Shown here piece by piece: positions 17,965 to 27,504 of a stretch of DNA of 64,000 bases. Origin of the DNA: CAYQUC01 sp048061315 (GTDB taxonomy: Bacteria; Pseudomonadota; Gammaproteobacteria; UBA6429; Thiohalophilaceae); NCBI GenBank assembly GCA_048061315.1, contig JBGMRJ010000002.1:34916-98915 (forward strand), given 5' to 3'. Positions within the stretch are counted from its first letter, which is position 1, and every line of letters begins with the position of its first letter. The position numbers and the translations under genes were made by a program. The notes beneath the pieces were generated by a model. The model searched no databases, was not told the DNA's origin, and saw only the letters and a list, made by a program, of their open reading frames with translations.

Positions 17965-18819
17965 TTATTCTATTTTTTGATTGGGTATTTGTAACAAACG
18001 ATTTGCCATATCCTGGTTTAATTTATAGGAGAGTTTTAAATCAGGTCGGTTAAATAAATAATAATCCTCTTTCATTATGACATTAAAAATAATGGCAGCT
18101 TGATTATTATTGAGAGTCACTTCAATGTTGAAATCGGGTTTATCGTTAGTATCGGTCAATTTATTAATTTCAACTACCTGACTATTATTCCATTCTGAGA
18201 TTAATTGGATAACATCATCCGTACTACTGTTTTTAAGTTCAGGGCTGACTCGCCATTTACCTTTTTTTAATTCAATACTCACATTAGCCAGTTTAATTTT
18301 CTTTATTTCGTTGTCTTTGGCAATCAAGGCGTGATCGATATATCCGGTTGTGGTTATGTTGAGTAAATAAAAATAGCGATCAGGTAACAGGTATAACTTA
18401 TTGTTGGTCAAAATATAACGGTTTAGATGTAATTGCTCGTTTGTACCGAATAAAAATAATTGATTATTTAGTTTTAAACTTGCCTGGGGTGGGTTCAATT
18501 TGAATTTATCCTTGTCATTACTCGAAATGGTAAACTCAGAGACACTATCCGCTTTTGTGATTTGAAGTATCGATTCGATATAAAACGTATTAGCGCGAAC
18601 TTTATAAGGCGACGTCATATACCATTTATCTTTTATTTTTTTTAGAATGACAGTATCTGAAGTGCGCCGTGTAATCGTTATGCTGTTTACAGCAGTTTCA
18701 TTTAATGCGCTTAATTTAAATGCCGTTTTGACGGGTTTGTTGGTGTCAATAAATAATACGGAAATTAAAGCAACTACCATTAAGACTAATACAATATTAA
18801 TTTTGTTTCGGGAGGTCAT
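17965..18819 (-). CDS. DUF4340-type periplasmic protein
   Basis: 284 residues. One N-terminal TM helix (about 8-26) anchors a beta-rich domain with repeated elements such as SITITRRTSDTVILKKIKDK and KLANVSIELKKGKW. That arrangement, and its place directly after a GldG-like gene, match the DUF4340 proteins that accompany Gld-type ABC exporters. Its start codon abuts the stop of the upstream gene, so it is last in a four-gene operon (ATPase, permease, GldG-like, DUF4340). Likely a periplasmic accessory of that transporter. Confidence 0.8.
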   Translation of the reverse strand: MTSRNKINIVLVLMVVALISVLFIDTNKPVKTAFKLSALNETAVNSITITRRTSDTVILKKIKDKWYMTSPYKVRANTFYIESILQITKADSVSEFTISSNDKDKFKLNPPQASLKLNNQLFLFGTNEQLHLNRYILTNNKLYLLPDRYFYLLNITTTGYIDHALIAKDNEIKKIKLANVSIELKKGKWRVSPELKNSSTDDVIQLISEWNNSQVVEINKLTDTNDKPDFNIEVTLNNNQAAIIFNVIMKEDYYLFNRPDLKLSYKLNQDMANRLLQIPNQKIE

Positions 18820-20211
18820 TTATTTTTTTGTTCGTTTACGCCAGATGATAAATCCGGTAATGGCCAATGCCAGGGGTAAGATAATCAACAACAGTAAGGC
18901 CAGAATCCACCAGGTATTCTGGTTAAGTGTAATTTTAGTGTCAATAGCAGTTTTTGAGGGAATAGAAATAAAATTATCATCATGACTTATCCAGTTAAAT
19001 ATATTAACACCCAAATCTCTATTACCTTGATTACCAATATATGTATTCGATAAAAAATCACCATCGCCTAAAACCACAATACGTTGTTTTTTAGGTGAAT
19101 TGGATTCAGGTTTTGCATTCGGCATGGCGCGAGATAATGCGATGCCAAGATTTAATGGCCCGGGAATGTCGTTATCTGCAGAAAATTCTACCGAACCCTG
19201 TAACACGCCCGTTTCAGACCAACTGCGTGCGACGGTTTTGAGTAATGCCGTGCTTTTCCAACTAGAAGCCTTAGCATTATTGTTGGGAGGTGAGTGATTT
19301 AAAGCTACCGCTTGTGGGAAAACCGTTATCAAAGCAAAATCTTTTGTAATTGCGTGGGAACCATATTGCGTTACAATCGATATCGTTGGGCTGGATATAC
19401 CATACAATTGTGCCGATGGATCAACTACTGTCCCTGGTTCAAATTTAAGCTGTAAGTTGTTTGCCAGCGCCTCAAGGCCATACATTAATCCCGGTTCATG
19501 CAGCCATAACACGTTACCACCAGCATTAATGTAATCATTAATTATTTTGACTTCGCCGGGTAAGTAATCAATCTGAGGGCTAGCTATCACCAGGGCTGCG
19601 GCTTTAGATGGAATGATAGGAGTCTGGTTTAGATCAATGGTGTTAGTTTTAATACCTGTTTTATTAAGATAACTGGTAAATGCCTTAAGATCATAATTAG
19701 CGTCACCATTGGGTCGTCGCTCACCATGTCCGGTGACAAAAAGAATTTGCTTGTCATTACTTCGCAATAGTCGTAATAAGGAATTTGTTAAAAGTTCTTC
19801 ACTAAGGTATTGCAAATGTTCTGATCGATTGTTGTATTCGATTATGATTTCACCATCAACTTTAATACCGAGTTTCCGTATTACATCGGGATTGGTATCC
19901 GGGTTGATATAGTCTATATTAATGTCATTTTTAATCCGAGTATATTGCGCTAGCTTTTCGGCAATAATTTTTCGAGTCGGTTGTACGTCACTTGAGCGCA
20001 CAAAAACACGGATGTTAATATTATTTGGCATCCGTTGTAATACTTTAATACTCGCCTCAGATAATGTGTGTTTATTGCTAGCAGTAAGATCATAATCAAA
20101 ATTGTATTTATTGCTTAAATAAGCAAGTAATCCAATCGCCGATAAAAACCCGATATAAAATATCAGATTTTGAAGTCGTAATTGCAATCGTGATTTTTTA
20201 GTGACATCCAT
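18820..20211 (-). CDS. GldG-like ABC transporter auxiliary protein
   Basis: 463 residues. TM helices at about 15-35 and 432-455 flank a large periplasmic region. The region shows the GldG/PF09822 features: KHTLSEASIKVLQRMPNNINI near the start, LFVTGHGERRPNGDANYDL in the middle, and VVLGDGDFLSNTYIG near the end. In Bacteroidetes the homologue is linked to gliding; in proteobacteria the system is an uncharacterised exporter. It lies 14 bases after the permease gene in the same operon. Confidence 0.87.
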   Translation of the reverse strand: MDVTKKSRLQLRLQNLIFYIGFLSAIGLLAYLSNKYNFDYDLTASNKHTLSEASIKVLQRMPNNINIRVFVRSSDVQPTRKIIAEKLAQYTRIKNDINIDYINPDTNPDVIRKLGIKVDGEIIIEYNNRSEHLQYLSEELLTNSLLRLLRSNDKQILFVTGHGERRPNGDANYDLKAFTSYLNKTGIKTNTIDLNQTPIIPSKAAALVIASPQIDYLPGEVKIINDYINAGGNVLWLHEPGLMYGLEALANNLQLKFEPGTVVDPSAQLYGISSPTISIVTQYGSHAITKDFALITVFPQAVALNHSPPNNNAKASSWKSTALLKTVARSWSETGVLQGSVEFSADNDIPGPLNLGIALSRAMPNAKPESNSPKKQRIVVLGDGDFLSNTYIGNQGNRDLGVNIFNWISHDDNFISIPSKTAIDTKITLNQNTWWILALLLLIILPLALAITGFIIWRKRTKK

Positions 20212-20225
20212 AAGAAATAAAATTT

Positions 20226-20975
20226 TTATTGTTGTAATCGATCATTATCAAGACGGCGTATACTTAATACGATGAAAGTGAGTATCAGTAATAAATAATA
20301 AATTATATCGCTACTCTTAAAAAAACCGGTAAACAAATTATCAAGGTGGCTTCTTAGTGATATATAACTAAATAAACCGGATGGATTATCTGCGGTTGCA
20401 AGTAAATCAATTAGGTTTAACAATAGCAGGCTGGTAAAACTGATGACTGCCGCTAATATTGGGTTGCTAGTTAACGTAGATATGTATAAACCAATAGCTG
20501 CGAAAGCAGATAAAATTAAAAATAACCCCAGTATATTACTAAACAATAATCCAAAGTCTAAATGACCACCCGCTAATATTGACAGCGGCATGATTGTAAT
20601 CATAGCAATCAAAATAATTAAAAATAATAAAACACCTAAATATTTTCCGAGGATAATTTCAGTCATTGAGAGTGGTGCTGAAAATAATAAGGTTAATGTT
20701 TTGTTTTGTCTTTCAGCACTAATTAATCTCATTGTGAGCAATGGGATAATAATCATTAAAATAAACGCAGCCGAGCCATAGAGTGATTCGGCTACTATAG
20801 CCGTTATGCCCGGATCACTGTTACTTGCTTCAAGTTGCGGTTGAATATTTAAATACAGCTCGACACTTTTAAGATAAAAAAGGCATAGAATAAATTGAGT
20901 GATTGCAAGTATTGCCCAGGCCAATGGCGTTAAAAATAAACTGCGTAATTCACGAATAGCAATCGACCAAATCAT
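20226..20975 (-). CDS. ABC-2 type permease (GldF-like)
   Basis: 249 residues with about six TM helices. Near the N-terminus is the RELRSLFLTPLAW motif common to this permease family, and PLLTMRLISAERQNKT is the cytoplasmic coupling segment. It would form the membrane channel for the ATPase encoded just upstream, whose stop it overlaps by 4 bases. Substrate unknown. Confidence 0.9.
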   Translation of the reverse strand: MIWSIAIRELRSLFLTPLAWAILAITQFILCLFYLKSVELYLNIQPQLEASNSDPGITAIVAESLYGSAAFILMIIIPLLTMRLISAERQNKTLTLLFSAPLSMTEIILGKYLGVLLFLIILIAMITIMPLSILAGGHLDFGLLFSNILGLFLILSAFAAIGLYISTLTSNPILAAVISFTSLLLLNLIDLLATADNPSGLFSYISLRSHLDNLFTGFFKSSDIIYYLLLILTFIVLSIRRLDNDRLQQ

Positions 20976-21961
20976 TGTTTAGCCTCGTGTTGTTTTTTTG
21001 CTGAGTGAGGTTTGGATTTAGACTGTTTTTGGGGTTGCTCACTGGTGGTGATATCAATAAATACCTGTTCCAGTGATTTTTGTTCAGATTTTAATTCATA
21101 AAGTCGCCAACCTTCATTTACTGAGCGTTCAATAATCGCCTCGGCAACATCGCTATCGGCTTCATGATTTATCTGGAAACTTTGATCATCGATTCTACTG
21201 CAATCGATCACACCTTTAAAACTTATCATATCAGCGGTATTGGGTGGATTTTTACAGCGCATGATGATTGAGGTGGAATCCATTTTTTGAGTCAAATTTT
21301 TAATGGTGTCCGAAAACACCAGCACACCTTTATTAATGATTTGAACACGATCACAGGTCATTTGAACTTCGGGTAAAATATGGGTCGATAATAGTACCCC
21401 GTGCTTTTCGCCGAGTTCACGAATGAGTGCACGAATTTCACGAATTTGAATCGGGTCCAGTCCAACGGTTGGTTCATCAAGAACAACAATTTCAGGTGAA
21501 TGAATAATCGCCTGTGCAATACCAATACGTTGTTGAAAACCTTTCGAGAGGTTTGCAATCAAACGTTTTTTAACATCGGTTAATCCGCACCGTTCCAGGG
21601 TTTTTCGTTTTGCCTTGCTAATGTGTTTTTTAGGAATGCGATTAATTTTAGCGCAATAATCCAGGTATTCCTCAACGGTGGAGTCCTTATAGAGCGGCGG
21701 TTGTTCGGCTAAATACCCTATTTGAGATTTTGCTTGTTTGGGCTTATCGAGTAAATCAATGCCATTTATAATTATTTTCCCGGATGTTGGTGCAAGATTC
21801 CCCGTGATCATATTCATGGTGGTGGATTTACCGGCGCCATTAGGGCCCAGAAATCCTAAAATTTCACCTTTTTGTAATTCAAACTCCAGCTTCTCAACAG
21901 CAGAAATGTTGCCATAGTGTCGAGTGAGATGCTGAACCTGAATTAATGTATTGTTACTCAT
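20972..21961 (-). CDS. ABC transporter ATP-binding protein (GldA-like)
   Basis: 329 residues: Walker A GPNGAGKST (about 39-47), Q-loop at AEQPP, signature LSKGFQQR, Walker B VVLDEPTVGLDP and switch His STHIL. After the ATPase core comes the C-terminal domain seen in GldA/CcmA-like exporters, then a Lys/Gln/Ser-rich tail of about 20 residues. First gene of the operon. A MITE-like palindrome lies 39 bases upstream of its start. Confidence 0.93.
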   Translation of the reverse strand: MSNNTLIQVQHLTRHYGNISAVEKLEFELQKGEILGFLGPNGAGKSTTMNMITGNLAPTSGKIIINGIDLLDKPKQAKSQIGYLAEQPPLYKDSTVEEYLDYCAKINRIPKKHISKAKRKTLERCGLTDVKKRLIANLSKGFQQRIGIAQAIIHSPEIVVLDEPTVGLDPIQIREIRALIRELGEKHGVLLSTHILPEVQMTCDRVQIINKGVLVFSDTIKNLTQKMDSTSIIMRCKNPPNTADMISFKGVIDCSRIDDQSFQINHEADSDVAEAIIERSVNEGWRLYELKSEQKSLEQVFIDITTSEQPQKQSKSKPHSAKKQHEAKQ

Positions 21962-22000
21962 ATAAAATTATAATGATTTCTATTTTGAATTACAGTTATT

Positions 22001-22255
22001 ATATATTATATCACTGTTGTCTCGTTAACTTTGTAGCGAGCACAAAAGATAGGATATGGAACCGGTACAGCCTACTAAAGACCGTCTGCTTCATGGATGA
22101 AGCAGTCGAGCGGCCAGGGATGGCGAATAGCGAGTCTTTAGTAGGCTGTACCGGTTTCAGGTCCGGAGATGTTGCAATAAACTTAATACGTAGCCACAGT
22201 ATAGATTCTATCGACACCTTCGTCATGTTAACGGGACAGCAGTGATGTAATATAT
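22001..22255. mobile_element. MITE-like element with nested inverted repeats
   Basis: 255 bases. The outer 29-base arms (22001-22029 and 22227-22255) are inverted with three differences, each of which would be a G-U pair in RNA. A second, perfect 23-base inverted pair lies inside (22060-22082 and 22134-22156, core ACCGGTACAGCCTACTAAAG). At the centre are two small hairpins: CTGCTTCAT/ATGAAGCAG at 22086-22105 and GCCA-GGGA-TGGC at 22113-22124. No transposase is encoded. The flanks are TA-rich, so a TA target duplication cannot be read. A large structured RNA is the alternative. Confidence 0.7.
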
Positions 22256-22326
22256 TAAGGTTATTATTAAAATTTCATTAGTCAAGGTATTACTTCTAAA
22301 TAACAATCTATCGTTTAATAAATCGT

Positions 22327-24360
22327 ATGAATAAAAAAAATCAAATATTGCTGGGTATTGATACAGGGGGTACATTTACTGATTTTGTTTTATTTCAAAA
22401 TGGTGAATTAAAAATTCATAAAGTATTATCTACGCCTAAAAACCCTGAAAAAGCGATTTTACAGGGGATCTCCGATTTGGGTTTATTCAAACAACGTGAT
22501 TCTAATTTTGATACAACTGCTAATGTGGCAATTATTCATGGTTCAACGGTTGCAACCAATGCGGTTTTAGAACGTAAGGGGGTGCGCACTGTGTATATTG
22601 CCAATAAAGGCTTAGGTGATGTGTTAACAATTGCGCGACAAACGCGACCTGAGCTATATGCAATACAAGGGCCAGTGGTTATACCACCTGTTGCAAAAGA
22701 TCTTTGTCTTGAAGCGAATTGTCGTATTAGCGCAACAGGAGAAACATTAACCGCGTTAACAGATGGTGAGTGTGAGAAATTATGCGATGAAATTAAAAAA
22801 CTGAAACCGGATGCGGTTGCAATTAATTTCTTATTTTCATATCTCAATGGCAACGATGAAATTACGATAGCAAAAAAATTACCGGAGGATATTTTTGTGT
22901 CATGTTCGCATTTGGTTTTAGCAGAAATTAAAGAATATGAACGGGGAATTGCAACATGGTTAAATTCCTATGTTGGACCATTGGTAAAAGGTTATATTGA
23001 AAGTTTACAGGAAAATCTACCGCAGGCCGGAATATCGGTAATGCAAAGTTCGGGTGGTTCGATTGCTGCAAATCAAGCGGGTGATCACGCTGTGCGTATG
23101 TTGTTATCGGGGCCGGCCGGAGGTATGGCCGGAGCAAAGTACATGGCCGACATAACATCATGCTCGCGAATACTAACGTTTGATATGGGCGGCACTTCCA
23201 CCGATGTTGCAATGATTGATAAGGAAATTCAATTAACGACTGAAGGCTTTATTGGTGATTTTCCGGTGGCGGTTCCGATGGTAGATATGCATACCATTGG
23301 CGCAGGGGGAGGCTCGATTGCAACTATTGATTCGGGTGGTTTATTACAGGTTGGGCCAGAATCCGCAGGCGCCGTTCCCGGGCCGGCCTGTTATGGTAAC
23401 AAGGGTAGTTATGCGACTGTCACTGATGCAAATCTGGTTTTAGGTCGATTACAAGCCGTAGAATTTTTAGGGGGCAACATGAAACTGGATATTCAAGCTG
23501 CGCAAATAGTCATTAAAAATTTAGCATCGCAATTATCACTCGATAGTCATGAAACAGCGTTAGGAATAATTCAGCTTGCAAATGAGCACATGGCACAGGC
23601 GCTTCGTGTTATGTCAGTGCAACGCGGCCTCGACCCGCAGGAAATGAGTTTAGTGTCTTTTGGTGGTGCCGGCGGTCTACACGTTTGTGCACTTGCCGAT
23701 AGTTTATCGATTAGCAACGCTCTGGTACCCATTCACGGTGGCGTGTTATCGGCATTTGGTATGCTAGTTGCACCTAAAGCACGTTATCTTTCTCATTCCT
23801 TTAGCGGCCTGGTTGAAACACTAAATTATCAAACGTTAAGAAATAGTTTTGAAACCCTCGAACAACAGGGAATAACGGCACTACAACAAGAAGGTGTTGA
23901 TAAAGAGGATATTACTATTACTCATGAAGTTGATTTACGTTACGCGGGACAGTCCAGTTTTATAACAGTACCGGTCGAAATGTCACAACTAAAAAACAAG
24001 AACCGTAATTTACAACAGGCTCAGGCTGTATTCCAGAAAACACACAAGCAACGTTACGGACATCAGATAGCGTTACCGATTGAAGTTGTTAATATTCGAA
24101 TGACACTAAAAAGTATTGCCGCCATTCCCGAGATTAGTAACACTATTGTGACTACTTGCGATTCAAGCAAACCTAATAAAATATCAGTTCATGGTTTTAC
24201 CGATAAGATTAATTTTTATCAACGTGACAGCTTGCAATTAGGTCAAAAAATAACAGGCCCGGCACTGATAGTGGAGCAGACAGCAACCACATTTTTAGAT
24301 TCGGGCTGGCATGCCGAGGTTGTAGAAATGGGAAATTTGTTATTAAAAAAAATTGTTTAG
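22327..24360 (+). CDS. Hydantoinase A / oxoprolinase family protein
   Basis: 677 residues, typical for a separate HyuA subunit. It starts with the ATPase-type phosphate-binding motif GIDTGGTFTDFVLF. Family motifs IHGSTVATNAVLERKG, MQSSGGSIA, LSGPAGGMAGAKYMA, LTFDMGGTSTDVA and GAGGGSIA follow in order. Members hydrolyse hydantoins, 5-oxoproline or related cyclic amides using ATP, usually with a HyuB subunit. No hyuB is adjacent here, so the substrate and partner are unknown. A glutathione-linked role with the ggt gene is only speculation. Confidence 0.9.
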   Translation: MNKKNQILLGIDTGGTFTDFVLFQNGELKIHKVLSTPKNPEKAILQGISDLGLFKQRDSNFDTTANVAIIHGSTVATNAVLERKGVRTVYIANKGLGDVLTIARQTRPELYAIQGPVVIPPVAKDLCLEANCRISATGETLTALTDGECEKLCDEIKKLKPDAVAINFLFSYLNGNDEITIAKKLPEDIFVSCSHLVLAEIKEYERGIATWLNSYVGPLVKGYIESLQENLPQAGISVMQSSGGSIAANQAGDHAVRMLLSGPAGGMAGAKYMADITSCSRILTFDMGGTSTDVAMIDKEIQLTTEGFIGDFPVAVPMVDMHTIGAGGGSIATIDSGGLLQVGPESAGAVPGPACYGNKGSYATVTDANLVLGRLQAVEFLGGNMKLDIQAAQIVIKNLASQLSLDSHETALGIIQLANEHMAQALRVMSVQRGLDPQEMSLVSFGGAGGLHVCALADSLSISNALVPIHGGVLSAFGMLVAPKARYLSHSFSGLVETLNYQTLRNSFETLEQQGITALQQEGVDKEDITITHEVDLRYAGQSSFITVPVEMSQLKNKNRNLQQAQAVFQKTHKQRYGHQIALPIEVVNIRMTLKSIAAIPEISNTIVTTCDSSKPNKISVHGFTDKINFYQRDSLQLGQKITGPALIVEQTATTFLDSGWHAEVVEMGNLLLKKIV

Positions 24361-24371
24361 TTGCAAAAAAA

Positions 24372-25613
24372 TTATATTTCTGTATCTTCAATGATTTCAT
24401 CAGTCCAACTCACCGCTGATAAATAGGCCTTTCGTAGATCATCCGTTGTTATCGACGTTTGTTTCAAGGTTTCAAAATCATTCCGTTCATAGGCGATAAC
24501 CGTTTTTAAAATATTAGCGATTTCACCCCTTCCGTGTATTAGACATTCAATTATCTCTTCTGCTAAAGGTAATTGAGCCAGAATTTCTTCAATGGGTTTA
24601 TCCATGACGGCATCAATAATCGAGAATAGGCCAGTGGTAAAGGCCATATCTTTTAGTTCCGGTACATAGCGCTGCGCCAGATACTCACTCATCTTTGCAC
24701 GAACCAGAGAGGTAATAATGAGTTCCTGTGGTTTATCTTCCATTTTAGATAGCACAACAAGCGTAGCAACACTTTTAACAGTATCGAGACCCAGTAATAT
24801 AATAGCATGGCTAATGGATTCTACTTTACGAGTGACATGATACATCGAGGAATTAATATAACGCAGTAGGCGCATAGACATGGTTATATCCTGCATGATC
24901 AATTCTTCTATATCTTTTGAGGTTGAAGAATTGTCATGTAATTTAGCTAACACGCGAATAGCAGCTAGTTTATTTGCAGGTGGCCGCTTACCAACTATTA
25001 TTTTTGGTTTACAAAAAAAGTAGCCTTGATAATAGTCAAATTCTAATTTTTGACAAAATTCATATTCTTCCTGCGTTTCAACTTTTTCAGCAAGTAACTT
25101 AACATCATATTTTTTTAGAATTTTAACGTGTTCAACTAACTCATCTTTAGTTAATGCCATTACATCAATTTTAATGATTTGCGCCAGTTTAATTAATGGT
25201 TCCAGTTTTTTATGATAAACAAAATCATCGAGCGCGATGGTGTAACCTTTTTGAGATAATTTTTTAACTGCAGCAATAATCTGATCATCGATTTCAATAT
25301 CTTCAAGAATTTCAAGCACAACTTGGTCCTGACATTCCGGTAAGGGGTAAATTCCGAGTAAAAAACTGCGAGTTAAGTTGATAAATCCAAGATGCTTGCC
25401 AATTATTTTTGTTAATCCGATTTCAGTAAAGGTGTTTAAAATAACTTCAGTAGTGGCATGGTCGCCATCAACGAAATTGGCCTGGTTAGTGATACCGGAG
25501 CGGAATAATAATTCATAAGCGTAAAGTTTTAATGAAGCATCATAGATTGGTTGGCGTCCGATATAAACACTTTCGAATTGGGCTTCAGAAGCAATTTCAG
25601 ACTCAAGATCCAT
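24372..25613 (-). CDS. EAL-HDOD signalling protein with degenerate EAL domain
   Basis: 413 residues, built like the YuxH/CdgJ family: an EAL-like domain (about 15-205) and an HDOD domain (about 212-400). The EAL motif reads YELLFR, and the metal-binding LDDF, IKIDV and EKVET segments are partial, so phosphodiesterase activity is doubtful. The HDOD part keeps LIMQDITMSMRLLRYINSS and SHAIILLGLDTVKSVA. Related proteins adjust motility and c-di-GMP responses by protein contacts. It is convergent with the HyuA gene, 11 bases apart. Confidence 0.88.
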   Translation of the reverse strand: MDLESEIASEAQFESVYIGRQPIYDASLKLYAYELLFRSGITNQANFVDGDHATTEVILNTFTEIGLTKIIGKHLGFINLTRSFLLGIYPLPECQDQVVLEILEDIEIDDQIIAAVKKLSQKGYTIALDDFVYHKKLEPLIKLAQIIKIDVMALTKDELVEHVKILKKYDVKLLAEKVETQEEYEFCQKLEFDYYQGYFFCKPKIIVGKRPPANKLAAIRVLAKLHDNSSTSKDIEELIMQDITMSMRLLRYINSSMYHVTRKVESISHAIILLGLDTVKSVATLVVLSKMEDKPQELIITSLVRAKMSEYLAQRYVPELKDMAFTTGLFSIIDAVMDKPIEEILAQLPLAEEIIECLIHGRGEIANILKTVIAYERNDFETLKQTSITTDDLRKAYLSAVSWTDEIIEDTEI

Positions 25614-25860
25614 GATTTATTGTATGTTATTAATTATGGTAAACACTAGACTAATATCGACCTTTAGTTTGATAACTTTACGGCTTAAAAAACTAAGAGA
25701 CCTTGTAAACAGTATAACAATTTTTAATTTACCAGGGATATTAATAAGTTGTAATATGGAGAATTAAACATTGGTATTACAGGTAGTGGAGTAATTTACT
25801 CAGGATTAGTGTTTAAATTGTTTCTGGTAATGTTTAAAAATAAAGATACAATAATTAGCG

Positions 25861-26805
25861 ATGATAAAAAAAATAAAACAATTTTTTGGTATTGAAGCCA
25901 CATCCGTTAGTCTGGCTGAACATTTAGTCTCCACGCTGGGGGGTGTTCTCGGTATTATTTTAGTTTATGCAATTAGTTATTATTACGTTGGTGGATTAGG
26001 TTCAGCTGTTATTGTCCCATCAATGGGGGCTTCAGCAGTTTTATTGTTTGCTGTTCCCCACGGTAAACTATCCCAACCCTGGGCACTCATTGGGGGTCAC
26101 GTTATATCAGCGATTGTTGGCGTGACCTGTGCACAATATATTGGCAACATTTTTATTGCCGCAGGCTTAGCTGTTGGTTTGGCTATTGGAGCGATGCATT
26201 TATTTCGGTGTATCCACCCACCCGGTGGAGCAACGGCAATAGCGGCTGTCATCGGTGGTCCGGCTATTTTCGATAGTGGTTATCAATTTGTTTTAACACC
26301 GATACTTTTGAACACCTTGATTATTTTTATCGTTGCAGTGCTGTTTAATAGTGTACTTCCCTGGCGTCGTTACCCGGTTAGTTTAATGCGTTTTACAGAT
26401 GCTCCGGGAAAAAACAGCGATACTTCGGGAACCGATCATGCTATTGAAAAACAATTTATCGAGCAGGCATTAGAAGATATGGATGTGGTAGTAGATTTAA
26501 CCAGTAGCGATTTACAACAAATTTTCACTCTGGCACATGCCCATGCAGAATCCGCGGAGTTATCAGTAAGCCAGATTAAACTGGGTCATTATTACACTAA
26601 TAATAAACACGGCGGTGAATGGTCGGTGCGTCAAATTATTGATGAAAGTGTTTCAAATGATCCAAACAAAGATATGGTGATATACCGTATAGCTGAAGGC
26701 AGTGGTTACAGTAATGCTGACAGTTGTACACGGGTAGTATTTGCCCGATGGGCGGTACGTGAATTATATTCTACTCATGATTCTAATCTTACCAAGGAAG
26801 GTTAG
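25861..26805 (+). CDS. HPP family membrane protein
   Basis: 314 residues. Four to five TM helices occupy residues about 20-180, including the family motif HPPGGATAIAAVIGGP; PSMGASAVLLFA precedes it. A soluble C-terminal half of about 130 residues follows (FIEQALEDMDVVVDLTSSDLQ ... RVVFARWAVRELYS). HPP proteins have been linked to nitrite transport in plastids and cyanobacteria. The C-terminal extension is not the usual CBS pair and I do not recognise it. No good ribosome site is visible. A terminator follows. Confidence 0.83.
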   Translation: MIKKIKQFFGIEATSVSLAEHLVSTLGGVLGIILVYAISYYYVGGLGSAVIVPSMGASAVLLFAVPHGKLSQPWALIGGHVISAIVGVTCAQYIGNIFIAAGLAVGLAIGAMHLFRCIHPPGGATAIAAVIGGPAIFDSGYQFVLTPILLNTLIIFIVAVLFNSVLPWRRYPVSLMRFTDAPGKNSDTSGTDHAIEKQFIEQALEDMDVVVDLTSSDLQQIFTLAHAHAESAELSVSQIKLGHYYTNNKHGGEWSVRQIIDESVSNDPNKDMVIYRIAEGSGYSNADSCTRVVFARWAVRELYSTHDSNLTKEG

Positions 26806-26821
26806 TTACGTTTAAATAAGC

Positions 26822-26854
26822 AAAAAAAAACCGCAATTATTTGCGGTTTTTTTT
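26822..26854. terminator. Bidirectional intrinsic terminator
   Basis: Nine A, a CCGCAA/TTGCGG stem with a TTAT loop (26831-26846), then eight T. The A-T flanks extend the stem and provide a U-tract on either strand. It separates the HPP gene from the convergent rpmB-rpmG operon. Confidence 0.92.
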
Positions 26855-26897
26855 GGTGGTTATATTTAAATAACCTAATAAGACTCGAAATGTCTAA

Positions 26898-27053
26898 TTA
26901 CTTAATTTTAGCTTCTTTATAGATCACGTGTTTACGAACTTTAGGATCGTATTTTTTGATTTCCATTTTATCCGGCATGGTTTTTTTATTTTTGGTGGTA
27001 GTATAGAAATGACCTGTGCCAGCAGAAGAAACTAATTTAATTTTTTCTCTCAT
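26898..27053 (-). CDS. rpmG: 50S ribosomal protein L33
   Basis: 51 residues starting MREKIKLVSSAGTGHFYTTT and ending KEAKIK, with the conserved KMEIKKYDPKVRKHV segment. No cysteines, so this is the zinc-independent L33 form. It follows rpmB by 11 bases in the usual rpmB-rpmG order and is terminated by the hairpin at 26822-26854. Confidence 0.97.
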   Translation of the reverse strand: MREKIKLVSSAGTGHFYTTTKNKKTMPDKMEIKKYDPKVRKHVIYKEAKIK

Positions 27054-27064
27054 AATGTTATTCC

Positions 27065-27301
27065 TTAAACCTTGATGCCGCGTTTACGCATATCGACTAG
27101 TACAGTATCAATACCTTTCTTATCGATGATGCGCATGCCTTTTGCCGTTAATTTCAGGCGTATCCAACGGTTTTCCGATGCTACCCAAAACTTGTGAGAT
27201 TGCAAATTAGGTAAAAACCGACGGCGTGTGTGGTTTTTAGCATGAGATACATTGTTTCCAGCTACGGGTCGTTTACCGGTAACCTGACATACTTTAGACA
27301 T
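27065..27301 (-). CDS. rpmB: 50S ribosomal protein L28
   Basis: 78 residues from MSKVCQVTGKRPVAGNNVSHAKN, the standard L28 start. A longer frame to 27316 exists, but GGAGAG sits just upstream of the ATG at 27301. RRRFLPNLQSHKFWV and the basic C-terminus are conserved. It is cotranscribed with rpmG. Confidence 0.97.
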   Translation of the reverse strand: MSKVCQVTGKRPVAGNNVSHAKNHTRRRFLPNLQSHKFWVASENRWIRLKLTAKGMRIIDKKGIDTVLVDMRKRGIKV

Positions 27302-27504
27302 GGTAGTTCTCTCCAAATTAATCTGTTCGCCATACCAGGATTGCTATTTGAATAACAATTACCATAGTGACAAGACCGCGCATTCTACGCCAAATACAGT
27401 GTTGATTTCAAGGAGTAAGCAGTATTATCCCCTCACTTTACGACAAAATTTCAGCTAATCAGGCCTAAACCACGCTAAGCACCTGATTCGATGTAATATC
27501 AGCA

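Noticed and set aside
21946..22245. Reading frames on both strands over the palindromic element
   Set aside because: They arise from the inverted repeats, have no ribosome site, and resemble no protein family.
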